From: Umbilicaria muhlenbergii
Taxonomy: Eukaryota; Ascomycota; Lecanoromycetes; Umbilicariales; Umbilicariaceae
Length of the DNA: 64,000 nt
NCBI GenBank assembly: GCA_000611775.1
Contig: KK106981.1
Span: 8,913,431-8,977,430 of the forward strand
Direction of reading: 5' to 3'
Made by a program: the position numbers and the translations under genes. This document shows, piece by piece, positions 34,919 to 46,740 of the stretch (position 1 is its first letter; every line of letters begins with the position of its first letter). A model generated the notes under the pieces. It saw nothing but the letters and a program-made list of their open reading frames with translations, had not been told where the DNA came from and did no database searches.

Positions 34919-36233
34919 TTAATCCTCTAGCACCTCCTCAATCCTCGGCGCCAGATCCCGCCGCCTCGCCACCTTACCATTACCATGCGCCCCCCCCGTC
35001 GCGGTCGTCTTCGTGACTGAAAGCGGGGCAGTCGGGGTGTTGCCGTCGGAAGTGTGGGGTTTACCGTCTTCAGCGGCCGTTTTCTTGGACTTTTTCTTCT
35101 TCTTCTTCTTCTTCTCCTCCTGTTGGCAGATGAGAGATTAGCGATAGAAACATAGCATGACCAGAGGAACCCCTACCTCCTGCCACCCCCAAAGGGGCCT
35201 AAAACTATCGAAAAACCCCACGTCCTCAAACAGATTCGGATACAGCCACAACCCCGGCGGCGCCGCAAAGACCGTCACACAGAACAGCAGCAGCCTAAAA
35301 ACCGCCATGGCGAAAAACAACGCGATCAAGCCCAGCATCCCCATGCTCAGGTACCACACCCCGATGCGCAGTTTGATCGGCCAGAGCGGGAACATGACGA
35401 TCGTCATTATGACCGTCAGCGCGCCGGCCGCGTAGAGTTTTTGTCGCAGTTGCGACCCTTCGTACAGCCAGACGTAGTGCAGCTCGGGCTTTATGTCTTG
35501 CTGCTGCTCGATGCGGACGGTCCAGAGGCCTTTGACTCGTTTGGCGGGTTTGGAGGGGGGGGCGTGGCCGTGGCCTTCGTGGGGGTCGATTTTTGTGACG
35601 CGCAGGGCGAGGAGGGAGAGGGGGAGGAGCTTGAAGGTTTCGGAGGCGGTGGCTTCGGATGTTACGGGGGGGAGGAGGGGGTTTTTGGAGCAGGCTTTTT
35701 GGTAGGCGGGGGATTGGAGGGCGCGGAGAGCGCGTTTGACTGGTGGGGGGGGTGGATGGGTCAGTCATCGCCGGTTGCGGTGGTGCGCGGAGGGAGGATG
35801 GGGGGGGGAAGGTACCTTTGATCATGTCTTTGCGCTGGCCGTTCAGAATGCAAGTCCTGCTCTTCAGGTCCTGGCCGCGCAGCCATTTCGCGACGGCGAT
35901 AGCCTTTGGGTCGGGCGCGCCGGGGTTGATGGGGACCTGTTGGCTCTGGGGCGCGTGCCCGCCTTGCTGTTGCGCCGCTGCGGCTTGTTGTTGCTGGACG
36001 AGCTGCTGGTGCTGCCGTTGGTGGTTTTCGAAGGCTTGTTGTTTGAGCTGGCTGATGTATTGTTCGAGCGTCATGCCGGCCTTTTTGGCGTCTGCTTCTA
36101 GTTGTTGGCGCTGCCAGAGCTGGAATTGCTGGGGGGTCATGCCGCGCTTCTGTGCTTCGAGGGCCATTTGTTGCTGCATCGCTGCCATTTGCTGTGGCGT
36201 CGGTTGTTGTCCTGGGGCTGGTGGGGCGTTCAT
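34919..36233 (-). CDS. SEC62: Protein translocation protein SEC62
   Basis: Sec62 works with Sec61-Sec63 in post-translational import into the endoplasmic reticulum. Three exons, read leftwards: 36233-35816, 35739-35177 and 35119-34919, joined by GT-AG introns of 76 and 57 nt, give 393 aa. The N-terminus is Gln-rich (four short Q runs). Next comes the conserved cytosolic part with KWLRGQDLKSRTCILNGQRK and VKRALRALQSPAYQKA. Two membrane segments follow: ALTVIMTIVMFPLWPIKLRI and LGLIALFFAMAVFRLLLFCV, with YPNLFEDVGFFDSFRPLW just after, as in Sec62 orthologs. The tail opens with a lysine run (EEKKKKKKKKSKK) typical of the family's cytosolic C-terminus. The start is chosen at the Gln-rich ATG; the frame above it is open but unlike the family. 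Confidence 0.93.
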
Positions 36234-36704
36234 GGTGGAAAAAGTGTAAGACCGTCCAGCTGACGGTTTTGGTAGTGAAGTAAGAAGGGTGGTGGGCGGT
36301 GAGGGGTGAGGTGGGAATAGGACTCGTGCCTGAGAAGATGCCACTGATGCCAAAGATGCCACGAACCCGCGAATACCTTAAAGTCGAGCAAGGATTCCGA
36401 GGCGACGGCTTCTAGCGCAGTTAGGCTTAGGTCGATCGGTCGGCTTTCGGCCAGCCTTATATCCCGCCGGTTCGTTACGGTATCTTGGCTTTGGGCCTTT
36501 GCATTCCTTCATGCTCATGCTCATGCTCATGCTCATGCTCCTGCTCCTGCTCCGCTTCACCGTCGTGCTTTCCTCCATCTCTCGCGTGTCTGGCGTCATT
36601 GTAGATATCATGGTACAGCGCTCTCGCTGTGTCGCGTTTGTTAATGTTGCCACGCACTTGACCCGCTGAATCACTGTGTCTCGATTCTGTTTACCGTACA
36701 CTCG
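36234..36704. other. Divergent spacer between SEC62 and MTC6
   Basis: 471 bp between starts pointing away from each other, with a CATGCT hexamer repeat in the middle. No TATA box was seen. Confidence 0.45.
36510..36552. repeat. Hexanucleotide microsatellite (ATGCTC)n
   Basis: Five copies of ATGCTC followed by CTGCTC variants, in the shared promoter of SEC62 and MTC6. Confidence 0.85.
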
Positions 36705-38700
36705 ATGAGCTACAGCCCTGGAAATAGCTCTCTCCCATCGGCCCTATGGCGCACTGTGTTTCTGGTATGTCCTTCGGACCGCTCCTGAGTGTGAACATAC
36801 ATCTAAAACAGCACAGTCTCAAAGAGACGTCTCCATCCAAGTACCAGTCAATTATGTTACTCAGCCAGGCATTTCCCTCACGGCAGCTTGCTTTGGGGAA
36901 GGGAGACATGAGGACCGAGGCTTCCAGGACTGCCTGTCTAACCTCCTGTCAGTTGGATATAGGAAACTGATATTAGATCTCTACTGGGATGCTACCCGCC
37001 AAGTATGGAGCTTCTGTCCAGTCTCTGTGCCAATGTCTCCATCTGCTGCAACTTCGACGTCATCATCTGCTACTGGACCATTGTCTATCGCACAGTTGCA
37101 GACAGCCGCTTTCTTGCCATCAACGTCAAGTCAGGAGACGCAGGCCGCAAGTACCGGCAGCACAAGCCTAGTCGCTCGTCAAGCGGCATCTAACTCTTCT
37201 ACATCTTCCGCGTTGCTTAGCTCCGCGTCCAGTGTCCCACCGAACTCTACGAGTTCCATGCAACCTTTATCTACTGTGGTTTCCCCTCCCTCTGATGAAC
37301 CTCTCTATCAGTTCGGACCTTACCAGTGTACGTCGACAATTGAATTCACTAATTTCATCGACATACTATCAAGTTATATTCAATTAACCGAAAACACCAT
37401 CGAAGCACATCTTGTTCAGCTGATTCTTAACCTGCACGCCGCGGCAGCTACCAGTAATCCAGCAGAGTCGGCGCTACGCCCAGAAGATGCAGCCTTACCA
37501 GGAACCTCCAACTCCCTCAGTTCTCTTCTGGACGCCAGTCTGTCAGCATATATATATACTCCCACGGAACTCGGCACGCATAGGGCGAATCTCAACAGCT
37601 CGTGGTACAGTGTCGTACCGAGCCGCCAACCTCTATCGGCGTACTATACGACCAAGATCGAGTCAAACCATGTGCATAGCACACCTGATGGCTGGCCCAG
37701 CGAAAGTTATATTGAAACAGCTAAGGCAAAGAGGATTTTGATAGGGTATGGAAGCGTCGATCCGCAAATAGAAGGGTACGATTTTCCGAGTGATTTGGGA
37801 ACCATATTTCCTCAAGGCTATATGGAAGCCAACCGGGACCTTCGAATCAAAAATGACGGCATTGTGGACGGTGGTTGTTTCTTTGATGCTGGAACCTCGG
37901 ACCTTGCTATAGTAAACTCATCCTGGAGCATGTCTAGCAACTTCTCGGGTCTCAATTACCCCACTGCTGCAACATCGCCGGTAATTCCATTGCTTAATCT
38001 CACTTCTAATCTTACGGCATGTGGCATTTCTCCAATTATCAATCAGACCCTGACAAATTCTACTGCCGACACGAACGTTATCAACTATCAGGCTGTGTCA
38101 TACGGTACCGTGTGGTCATGGGCATACGGCGAGCCTCGAAACTCATCTGGAAATTTGTCTGATGATTATGATAGCTCCCACTTCAGATGTGCCTTGATGG
38201 ATCCCACACTCAACGGTCGCTGGCGCGTCGGCGACTGTACTACCAAATACTACGCTGCTTGTCGCATAGCATCTGAGCCCTATCGGTGGCAAATAAGTGC
38301 TGACCCTGTGACCTTCTCGGCCGCGCCTGATGCTTGCTCGGGCAACAGCACTTTCGCCGTCCCACGTACAGGCTTGGAAAACACATATCTACATTCTGCG
38401 TTAACCGCTCGACCTGACATCTTGAGCGATAGCGACGCAAGAGGAGTCTGGTTGAAGTTTCACTCTCTGGATGTTCAAACCTGTTGGGTCAGCGGCGGGT
38501 CCAATGCCACTTGTCCATACTATGAAGACGCTGCGTCGGAGCAGAGAAGGGCGGTATTGGTGCCGACGATTGCGGCGGTCATCGTACTGGTGCTGACGGC
38601 TCTGACGCTACTTGTTAAGTGCAACGAGAACCGCAGGACGTCGAAAACAAGGACAAGAAGGACCGAAAGTGGGTGGGATTATGAGGGAGTTCCGAGCTGA
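36705..38700 (+). CDS. MTC6: Maintenance of telomere capping protein 6
   Basis: Exons 36705-36764 and 36817-38700 give 647 aa. The first exon reads MSYSPGNSSLPSALWRTVFL and joins in phase to SQRDVSIQVPVNYVTQPGISL, the conserved N-terminal block of the MTC6 family, so the start and intron are well supported. After a Ser/Thr linker comes YQFGPYQCTSTIEFTNF and the lumenal domain with many Asn-X-Ser/Thr sites. GRWRVGDCTTKYYAACR is a C-type-lectin-like cysteine block. One membrane segment, AVLVPTIAAVIVLVLTALTLL, and a short basic tail end the protein. Yeast mtc6 mutants affect telomere capping genetically, though the protein is an endomembrane glycoprotein whose direct role is unknown. Frame 37027 onward alone would miss the N-terminal 90 residues. 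Confidence 0.92.
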
Positions 38701-38888
38701 ACACTACAAGCGCAAGCCGAACTATCAATTTAAGGCCAAATCGGGTTACAGGAAGCTTCTCGATTGACATACAGGTCGGTTGGTCTCCAACGAAGACTTG
38801 CCTTGACTGTTACAAATACAGTCTTGATCTTTGCCGGTAACAAAGACCCACACCACAACACACCCAGGTCAAGCCGAATCCTATCCGG

Positions 38889-41139
38889 TCATCGCTCCCC
38901 TCCACAAGCCCTCCTCAACTCCTCAAAATGCTCCCTCTGCTCCTCCGCCAACTTCCCGCCCACATCCCCAATAATGGTCAAGACCAAAGAATAATTATTC
39001 GCCAAGAACCTCTCCCGCTTACTCTTATCCGCAATCCCCTTGCCCAACTTGGTCAAGAACGCTTCAAACTCGCTCCTCAGCCGTCCCAAACTACTCGCGA
39101 CGGGCTCGTCGTCGCCGGCCTCGCTACTCAAGGCCAGGATGCCCTGCGCAAACTGCCCGAACCGTTGCGTCAGCTGGTGAGGCGCCGTGGACTGCTTCGA
39201 CGAGTCGGTCAGGGAGAGGGCGGATACGGCGCTGCGGGTAGAAATAGCGGAGGTGGCGCGGCGCAGGGCGTCGCAGTGGGCATCCATAGCGACCTGGAAG
39301 CGGGGCCAGAGCAGCATGTTCGTGCCATTGATATAGCCGTCCGCGGCGGGGATTTTCCGACGCTGCAACTCGAAAGCCGAGTGTTGATTCAGGCGCACGC
39401 AGAGGAGGACGCCGAGGCAATCGTAGGTGTTTTCGATGAGGTCTTTTGTGAAGGCGCGGCCGAGGGCGAAGGTGGGGTCGAAGATGGAAAGGAAGCGCTG
39501 GGAGACTTGGTGGTAGGGGTGCGAGGAGAAGAAGTCGGTTAGGAAGGAGTATTCGGCGGAGGCGTTGTCGATTAGGGCGAGGTTGAAGTTCAGGAAGGCG
39601 GTTTCGAGGTGGTGGGGGGTTTTGTCTTCTTCGGCGACGTAGGAGGTTATGGCGGAGTGGGGGGCTTTTAGTACGTCTATGCGTCGCCCGATGGTGAGTG
39701 CGTCGTGGGATTTTTGGGCTAAGTGCGCTGTTTTTAAAGCAAAAACTGGTTAGCCACGGGCAGGGTTGAATTCAATGCTGGTGAGGTTTTTTGGACTTAC
39801 CCCTTTGACTGGGAGGATCGGCGCCTAGAATGTCGTGCTTGTCCACGTTGTATAATGATAGCTTCTGCAGAGCCGCTCGGTATCGTGTGAAGTGGTCAAG
39901 GTAATACCACCGCATGGTATTGATATATGCCTGGCTCATCTCTCCGGCTAGTTGTGAATGGTTCTTGTTTAAGAACACATAGAGATCCTTGTACTGGAGA
40001 AAGCCTTGCTGCTGGATAATCTGTGCATTGATATTGGGTGACCGCAGGGCCTTGATCTGGGCCACGAAGAAGTCACGTATTCTCTCCAAAGCCTATCCAG
40101 CACTTTTAGTACTAAGTACAACAGATGGGAGAAATCGTAAAATTGTACTTTACTAGTCAAGTTTTCTAATAGTGGCTTGATATCTGCGACTGCTCGTGTT
40201 GTCTCCGAACTTTTCAGCTTGCTGTCAATGATCTTCGATCGTTTCTCGACTTCATCCAAAGCCTTCACCCAACTCTCATCAATAGCGCCCTCGGATATCT
40301 TTTGCACCACCGCGGGCGCGATGCTGATTTCTTCAACAGCGGGCCCTAAAAGCTTCTCCACCGTCTTGCGGTTCTCTAGTTTGGTGTTCAGGATGCTGGA
40401 GCGGGACTGCAGGGTTTCGATTTCCGCTGATACGGCGCCCAAGTCCCTTTGGAAGCTCGTCAGAGATGTCTCGACTGATTTGAGGACATCGTCGCAAGCC
40501 TAATGCCATTCTGTTAGTGGGATTTCTTAGTCTTGTTCGCGCTTAGACATACCAGTATTGACCGATGCAAGTCTTCGAATCTGTCCTTCTCTTTCTCATC
40601 TGTTCACACCTAAGTAAGCACTGTCCCCCCAACCTGACTAGACGGTATACGTACTCACATTCCTCAACCGGTTGCACAGTATACTGCTGCTCAGCATCAC
40701 CCTTTACTCCATCGGTTTCTGCCTGCGCAAAGTCATGGAGACTTAGTCCGTCGAACTTGATGACTTCTATGAGTGACGCGGGCTTGGTCAAGACAGTGCT
40801 ACTCTCCGAAATACCATTGCTGATGCCATCCCTGTGCAGGGATAACCCGACCACCTTCTCGAGTACATCCAAAGGATCTGCGACATCTGGTGGTGGAGTA
40901 ACCTGCTGCTTTAATGCTGACCCATTGGTTAATCGAGAGGTCGAAGTCAGTGATGTGGTCGACGCATTTGAGTTCACTGCGATAGATAATGACGACGTCC
41001 GAGGGCTGAACCCAGGTCGCGACACAGGCCCAGGGGCAAGATGGGTGGGCCTTCGAGGTCCTGGGGAGTAGGATCTCTGCTGCGGTGGAGGAGGTGAGCC
41101 TGAGGGCGTTGAGTGCCCAGAAAAGCGGTCGAGCCACAT
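38889..41139 (-). CDS. VPS52: Vps52/Sac2, GARP tethering complex subunit
   Basis: The GARP complex (Vps51-54) tethers endosome-derived vesicles at the trans-Golgi. Five exons, read leftwards: 41139-40659, 40599-40553, 40499-40149, 40092-39801 and 39727-38889, summing to 669 aa, a normal length. The N-terminal ~150 residues are Ser/Pro-rich. From there the sequence is helical and coiled-coil: EKEKDRFEDLHRSIL, then SSILNTKLENRKTVEKLLGP and EGAIDESWVKALDEVEKR, which are conserved Vps52 blocks. Later come ALERIRDFFVAQIKALR, SQAYINTMRWYYLDHFTRYR and FDPTFALGRAFTKDLIENTYD, all near-invariant in the Vps52/Sac2 family. The start lies 364 bp from the divergent eIF5A start. A second upstream in-frame ATG could add 15 residues. 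Confidence 0.93.
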
Positions 41140-41503
41140 GCCGTGAAGCCCGCGGTTATCATATATGACACCTCCACATCCCAACAGCCTGTGAGATAAG
41201 CAACACTATTCCAGACACATCGCGGCCTCGAACGTAAAAGAACAGAACACCACGAACGAGTACAGGTACCAGATGCCAAGCAGAGATATCTACTAACCGT
41301 TGTTGGGAAAGCGTTGATGACTAGCTCCTTCTCCCCGCTAGGTCCACAACTCCGCCGTTTCTCGACCTTTTCAAAAATTCCCACATCACACACTCCTCCC
41401 TCCATTACCGCTCTGCTTCCTTGCACCTCTTGGTCCTTGGTTGCCTGTTCCAACTAATTAGCATATTCGCTCCTTTTCGTCTTACCTTGAGCAATCTAGC
41501 AGC
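41140..41503. promoter_or_regulatory. Divergent promoter of VPS52 and eIF5A
   Basis: 364 bp between two start codons facing away. The right end is CT-rich (CTCCTCCCTCCATTACCGCTC type), common before highly expressed fungal translation genes. No TATA box is visible. Confidence 0.5.
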
Positions 41504-42216
41504 ATGGCGGACGACGCGCAGGTATGTCAACCTCTGAGCCCCTTCGGCCTCGGCCCCGCCATCACAGGCGAATCACAGAATTGCGCCCACTCTTCACCCG
41601 ACGCTTCAGCTGATCGCGTTCTCGCTGTAGCATGAGCACACCTTCGAGAGCGCCGATGCCGGTGCCTCCACCACCTACCCTATGCAGTGTTCTGCCTTGA
41701 GAAAGAACGGCTTCGTCGTGATCAAGAGCCGTCCCTGCAAGATCGTCGAGATGTCCACCTCCAAGACCGGCAAGCACGGTCACGCCAAGGTCCATCTCGT
41801 TGCTATCGACATCTTCACTGGCAAGAAGTTGGAAGATCTTTGCCCCTCCACCCACAACATGGATGTCCCCAACGTCACCCGCCGCGAATACCAACTTGTA
41901 AGCGCTTCCCCCGAAGCAGGTTAAAGGATTCCAATGGGCAGGTTGCTCACTCATTGCTAGCTCGATATCACCGATGATGGTTTCTTGTCCTTGATGTCTG
42001 ATGATGGTACCACCAAAGACGATGTCAAGGTTCCCGATGGAGAAATTGGAGACAAGATCGAGAAGCTTTTCCGCACCGAAGAGAAAGACACCAGTGAGTC
42101 ATCCAACTCACAAGGATGGGCGGGAGGACAGTGTACTAATTTTTACAGACGTCATTGTTCTCACCTCTATGGGTGAGGAGGTTGCCATCGATGCGAAGGA
42201 AGCCCCCCGCTCTTAA
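41504..42216 (+). CDS. Translation factor eIF5A
   Basis: eIF5A helps ribosomes pass polyproline stretches and aids termination; it needs hypusine. Four exons, 41504-41521, 41631-41897, 41961-42093 and 42149-42216, give 161 aa. The first exon encodes only MADDAQ, a tiny exon split by a 109-nt intron. [20 protein letters not shown] holds the hypusine loop; the modified lysine is K54 (in TGKHG). The C-terminal OB fold follows: [20 protein letters not shown] and then [20 protein letters not shown]. All introns are GT-AG with usable branch sites. The sequence is close to yeast HYP2/ANB1 and all expected key residues are seen. It is divergent from VPS52. Confidence 0.97.
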
Positions 42217-42762
42217 GCTGTCTCCAACCTGAGGGTCATTCTCATGATGTGGGGCGTACGATTCTGATCTTATCGGCGAACTCATTCGATATACCTGTGC
42301 GGGTTGGGACTTCTGGCAGGCATAGGGGTGCTTCATAGCCGCATCGGGCTGGGACCTGCTGTAGATCTGCATTGGGGGATCCATGGTTCTCCCTCTATAC
42401 GTCTTTGCCCTTATCAAAACCTGTTTGTTGCAATTCATACCACATTGGCATGATGCCGGCATGGAAGTTAACGACCAAATGAGAATCATGTAGAAAAGCA
42501 AATTAGTATGCCTTTCAGAATCTTTCGGTGGCTGTGATTTTGTATGGTTTGGAAAACCATGGCTTTTAAATCAGTCTAGTGTACGTTCGTAGAATAATTT
42601 TAAATGACAAAGAAGTAGGGAGTCCTGTTACAACTCATAAGGTACTTGTGTGAAGAGTGAGGCGGTAGTGGACGCATTCCTGCCCTTCATCAAACCAACA
42701 TCGTAAACTCCGAAGGCCCTCCCATCATACCATGATGCGGCGGAGACAGCGCGTCCTACCCG
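42217..42762. other. Spacer between eIF5A and RRN7
   Basis: 546 bp, AT-richer than its surroundings around 42520-42610, probably the eIF5A 3' UTR and the RRN7 promoter. No coding frame with a domain was seen. Confidence 0.4.
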
Positions 42763-44763
42763 ATGGCGAACGTGGATTACGTCAAAGGGGAAGTCTGCGG
42801 CATAGACAATTGCCGCGAAAAGTGGTTCTACATTGAGAACGGTAAATGGTACTGCAGAAGAAACGGACACGAGAAGCAGGTATTTCCCGCCATCAAACGA
42901 TCACATTGCACGTGGCATACTCTTACCGCCTAAGTAGGGTATTACACAAACCCAAACAGACGAAGATGACTTCGGCACTCAAGGCCGCAAGACTCGTCAG
43001 AAGAGAGAGGCGCAGGAGAAGGTCTCTCGAAGTACTGTCCCTAGCTACCTTACCAATTTGGACGTCCTGACACCTCTCGAGTCTATAGCGGCCGCAAAGC
43101 TTTCGAGCTTTACCTTCAATGCTATCAGTTGATCGTTTGGAAACAATGCCATAGCCTCGTCTATGATAAGAACTTCACCCCAGAACTCGAGAGCGTGGTC
43201 CGTGATCTGTGGGCGCTTCGCTTGCAGCTGCTGAAAGGGAAGACTGTTGAAGCGACAGATACGGAGAATGAGACGAGGGTATTCAGTTCTCAAGCGGAGG
43301 TGGAAGATGGAACGGAGCCGGAAGATGGTGCGAGTAGCACAAAAGGCACAGTGAAAGGAGTGGGGAAGGATGTACCGACTTTAGTTGATACTTTAGGACT
43401 GTGCTATCTTGGTATGCTATTGTTGAGGTTGCCTGTTTGTATAGGAGATCTTCACGGGTAAGCTAGACATCGAAAGGCAATGCTGTGGCATTCAGTAAAC
43501 GTTGAGAACTAACGTGCCTGGGAATGCTTAGCTGGGCTGTCCGTGAAGAAATACCATTCGTTAGGGCAGTGCGATTAGTGCCGAGAATTATGAGGGAGAA
43601 GCTACCAGCTCACTTCCTGGGTGCACTTGATACACGAGTATGGTTCCTCAGGACACAAGACTTATGATATGCTTACAGGATCGCAGTCTCCTTTGGCTCC
43701 TAATAGCTTGCATAAAGCCACTCATCGTCTGGTGCTTCTCTACAATCGGCGATTCGAGCTAGTAGTTCCCCCCTTGAACTATCCACTCATCCTCTTCAAA
43801 TATGTAAGAGAGCTCGCATTACCTCGTCAGTACTCTATCATCAGTTTAAGAATCGAGCATTGCTGATTTATCCCAGTTGAAATCTATGCCGCGGTCCGTA
43901 CTTTGGCCTCATTACTAGCTTTCGACTTCGCTCTTCCGCCGCCAGCTTTCCGGCAGCACCTCTCCTCACTACCAGAGATACGTCTCGTCTCGCTACTCGT
44001 CATAGCAGTCAAGCTTTACCACCCATTTGATTCTTTACCTCGATACACGAAGCGACTGACAGAATCGGGCATCTTAACCGTAGACTGGGATGTCTGGGTT
44101 CAAGCCCAGAAGGATTATGACGGTCACCCGACTGCCGAAGGAAGTCTCGGACGTGGTAAAGAAATTGCAGTCACTGAAGATGATGTCTTCACCATGTCAG
44201 GGCAACAGCTCGATGACTACCTAGATTGGTATGAGAAGACTTGGATCGACGAAGAGCGTGCATCAGACGCGCTGCCTCAGCAATTACTCGACATGTTTCC
44301 TACCGGACGACTCGACAGACCAACGCCCGCGACGAACGACAACCCAGAGGGGCTTGTAGAAGCTGGAATTGCGATCACTGAGAGGCTCCATGCAGTTCAG
44401 AACAGTCTCAAGATGAGGGGCGTTGTATCTAGTGAAACCGAAGCAGCAACGGAAGAACCAATCCGACGAATCGGAAGCTTTTACAAGCATTACCGGAACG
44501 AAGACGATCTCCCGCCAGCAGGAAGAGCCTTCTACGAGGCCGCGGCTCGACTCGCTGGAGTCACCGTAACGACGCTGGTCAAGGCTGTTTTCCAAACGGA
44601 ACGGAAACTACACGTATGGAGGGAGCAGCAGGTGAAGAGGGAGTGGGCCGATGATCCGATGCAGGTTTCACAGGGCTTGGCGGAGGATGTTATCGTCAGC
44701 GAAGATGGCTCGGGTGACTCCAATGATGAGGATGACGCTTTGGAGGGTCTCCAAATGGAGTGA
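42763..44763 (+). CDS. RRN7: RNA polymerase I core factor subunit RRN7 (TAF1B-like)
   Basis: Rrn7 is the TFIIB-like subunit of the Pol I core factor that recruits polymerase to rDNA. Six exons: 42763-42879, 42938-43031, 43082-43457, 43532-43620, 43679-43825 and 43877-44763; 569 aa. The N-terminus is a zinc ribbon, CGIDNCREKWFYIENG, with WYCRRNGHEKQ holding the second ligand pair. Next are KAFELYLQCYQLIVWKQCHSLV and DLWALRLQLLK, conserved in the B-reader/linker region. The cyclin-like folds include LGLCYLGMLLLRLPVCIGDLH, PPLNYPLILFKYVRELALP and EIRLVSLLVIAVKLYHPFD. The fourth donor was set at 43621 (gtgcac), since it keeps the expected LPAHFL-to-LHKATH link; a donor at 43638 breaks the frame. 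The tail is acidic. Confidence 0.93.
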
Positions 44764-45747
44764 TGTTAAAGACTACTGCCGGGTTATGTCAGCACTGAGC
44801 GACCCGAATGGCTAGGCAGACTCAGAGAGCTTGAGCTGCGGGTTCGTGGGGTCGATAGTGACTGTAACTACCACTGTCTACTGTGACCTCTTGCTAGTAT
44901 AGAATTATAACAACACCTAGCTACAGCCTACAGTGTGATTTCATTACATCATTACCTCATTCGCAAGATGATAAATAGACTAGTAAACAGAGCATGCGTT
45001 CCCCACAGCGCCTGCTTATGTGACCGAATCTACATATCAAATAATGTCCCACTCGTCTACCTTAGTCTCATGATCTCTATACATAGACCATGCCTTCCAC
45101 ATCTACCCGTATCGCGGTAATACGAGAAGCGCCAACAACCCCCACCAGCGCGATCCCCATCTCGCTTTCGCTTTCGCCGCCCACCGTGCCGTCTTACATT
45201 ACGCTTGCGCAGATCATCGCTGCACCGGCGGTATCTCGTGCAGAGAGAACACGCGATTCAACAGTGGGCGCCGAGTAGGCGGAAAGAGTACTACTAATGG
45301 AACTTGTGCTCCTTTGAGTGGAACGGCAAAGCAGGATTCATTCGGACGGCAATGGCTGGAGGTGGGGAAACCCTAAATTTTCATTTCTATTTTCTCTGGC
45401 GGTGAGTTGAGTGGTTGCTTCTACGCTGGGTTGTTTCTACACAGATCGTGCTCGGTAAGGCGGGTTCTTGCGGTGAGGGTGGGTACTGGTACAATACGAA
45501 GGCTGATGGTGAGGTGATGGGTAGCGTTCGGTATACGACGCTTTGGCTGGAAGTACGAGGGCAATGGGAGGTATGTGCATGATGTCAAAAGGCTTTGCGC
45601 GTATATATTGCCCTCTTGCCGCTGGTTCCTATAACAGTATCCATCAAAAAATTAAAACTATAATTCCCAACGCCATCTATTCAATATTTCTCACGGTATC
45701 TCTGCTTCAATCGCTTGCCCGTTCACCCAAAAGCCTCAATCGCCACC
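44764..45747. other. Spacer upstream of the secreted-protein gene
   Basis: 984 bp. A TATATAT motif at 45602-45608 probably serves the gene at 45748. Minor frames (44935-45278) have no domain. No repeats were seen. Confidence 0.45.
45602..45608 (+). promoter_or_regulatory. Putative TATA box of the secreted-protein gene
   Basis: GCGTATATATTGCCC lies about 140 bp before ATG 45748, a usual TATA distance in fungi given a short leader. The motif is visible; its use is inferred. Confidence 0.5.
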
Positions 45748-46474
45748 ATGCAATTCACCTCTACCCTCATTGCGCTCTCCTCTCTCCTCTGCTTCACTCT
45801 CGCCGCTCCCCAAGCTGAGCCTTCCACCACCACCGCTTCTTCCTCCGTCCCGACCAGCAACGAGTACTACCTCAAAAGTCAAGTCATTCACGAAAGACAC
45901 TCATCTAAGGACAACCTCTATCTCTCCACCTACCACACTGGCGCTGGCTTCAACGACGCCACTTTAGGCCCCTCGAGTGAGGGGTCTGCGAAAGGGTTCT
46001 TAAATGGGACATATCAGCAGTTTGATTTGGGCACGGCCTTCCCCTGGGGGTTTTCGATTGGCGCCGATAGCAATTATGCTGGTATGACTCTTCCGTTTCT
46101 ATGGCATCATACCGTTGCAAGCCCGCTCTCGTGGGTACGACAGACAGATGCTGATGGGGGTTTGTGCGTGTTGTGTAGGTTGGGAGGCCGCTGAGGTCAA
46201 TGTCGGCTATGGCACGGCTGGCTTCTTTCTTAATGCCACGGGGTTGCAGTGGAATAGTACTTCTTTTGGCGGATGGCTGGGTGTGTATTCCCTTTTCATT
46301 CTTGTTTTTCAGGGTGTGCAAGATGGACTGGCCTGCTTGCTAACGGCTTTCTGCCCGAGGATAGCTTGTGATTGGTTCCACGGGGTGCCGCAACTGTTCT
46401 GGAAGAACGCCTATTACAATGACGCCATTCCGTGTAGTTGTGCGGACATCAATTTAATTCCGGTTCCGGTTTAA
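45748..46474 (+). CDS. Secreted fungal protein (DUF7907-like)
   Basis: Three exons, 45748-46081, 46179-46280 and 46365-46474, give 181 aa; the start has a strong CGCCACCATG context. MQFTSTLIALSSLLCFTLAAP is a signal peptide, with cleavage likely after Ala-19 or Ala-20, and no membrane anchor follows. The mature part reads NEYYLKSQVIHERHSSKDN, YLSTYHTGAGFNDATL, FDLGTAFPWGFSIGADSNYAG, VNVGYGTAGFFLNATGLQW, CDWFHGVPQLFW and ends CSCADINLIPVPV. This order fits an extracellular fungal family that I recall as DUF7907; the number is from memory. Two N-glycosylation sites (NGT, NAT) and another NST are present. Its role is unknown; small size and three late cysteines leave an effector or cell-wall role open. 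Confidence 0.82.
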
Positions 46475-46740
46475 GGATAGAACCAGGCTGGCTCTTTAAA
46501 AGCCAATAAGGATTTCAACATTGGTGTTTCCTCGATAAGTGACTTGGAGAAGTGTTCTGGCGAGGTTGTTGGTTTAGGAGCAGGTCATATTGGCGAATAT
46601 TACGCGCTAGTAGCATGTATTGTAATATATTCGGCGCGTCTTCCCCACCAAAATTATGGTAGCCCTACGCGCAACTCGTGGGATACCTGCTACCAACTGT
46701 CATTGCACCTCAACTCGCATCAGCGAGAAAACTATTCAAC
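46475..46740. other. Spacer between the secreted-protein gene and ASK1
   Basis: 266 bp between two plus-strand genes. No motif of note. Confidence 0.35.

Noticed and set aside
35441-36249. Gly- and Cys-rich plus-strand frames opposite SEC62
   Set aside because: They mirror SEC62 exons; Gly runs come from the complement of Pro/Gln-rich codons. No domain or transcript signal.
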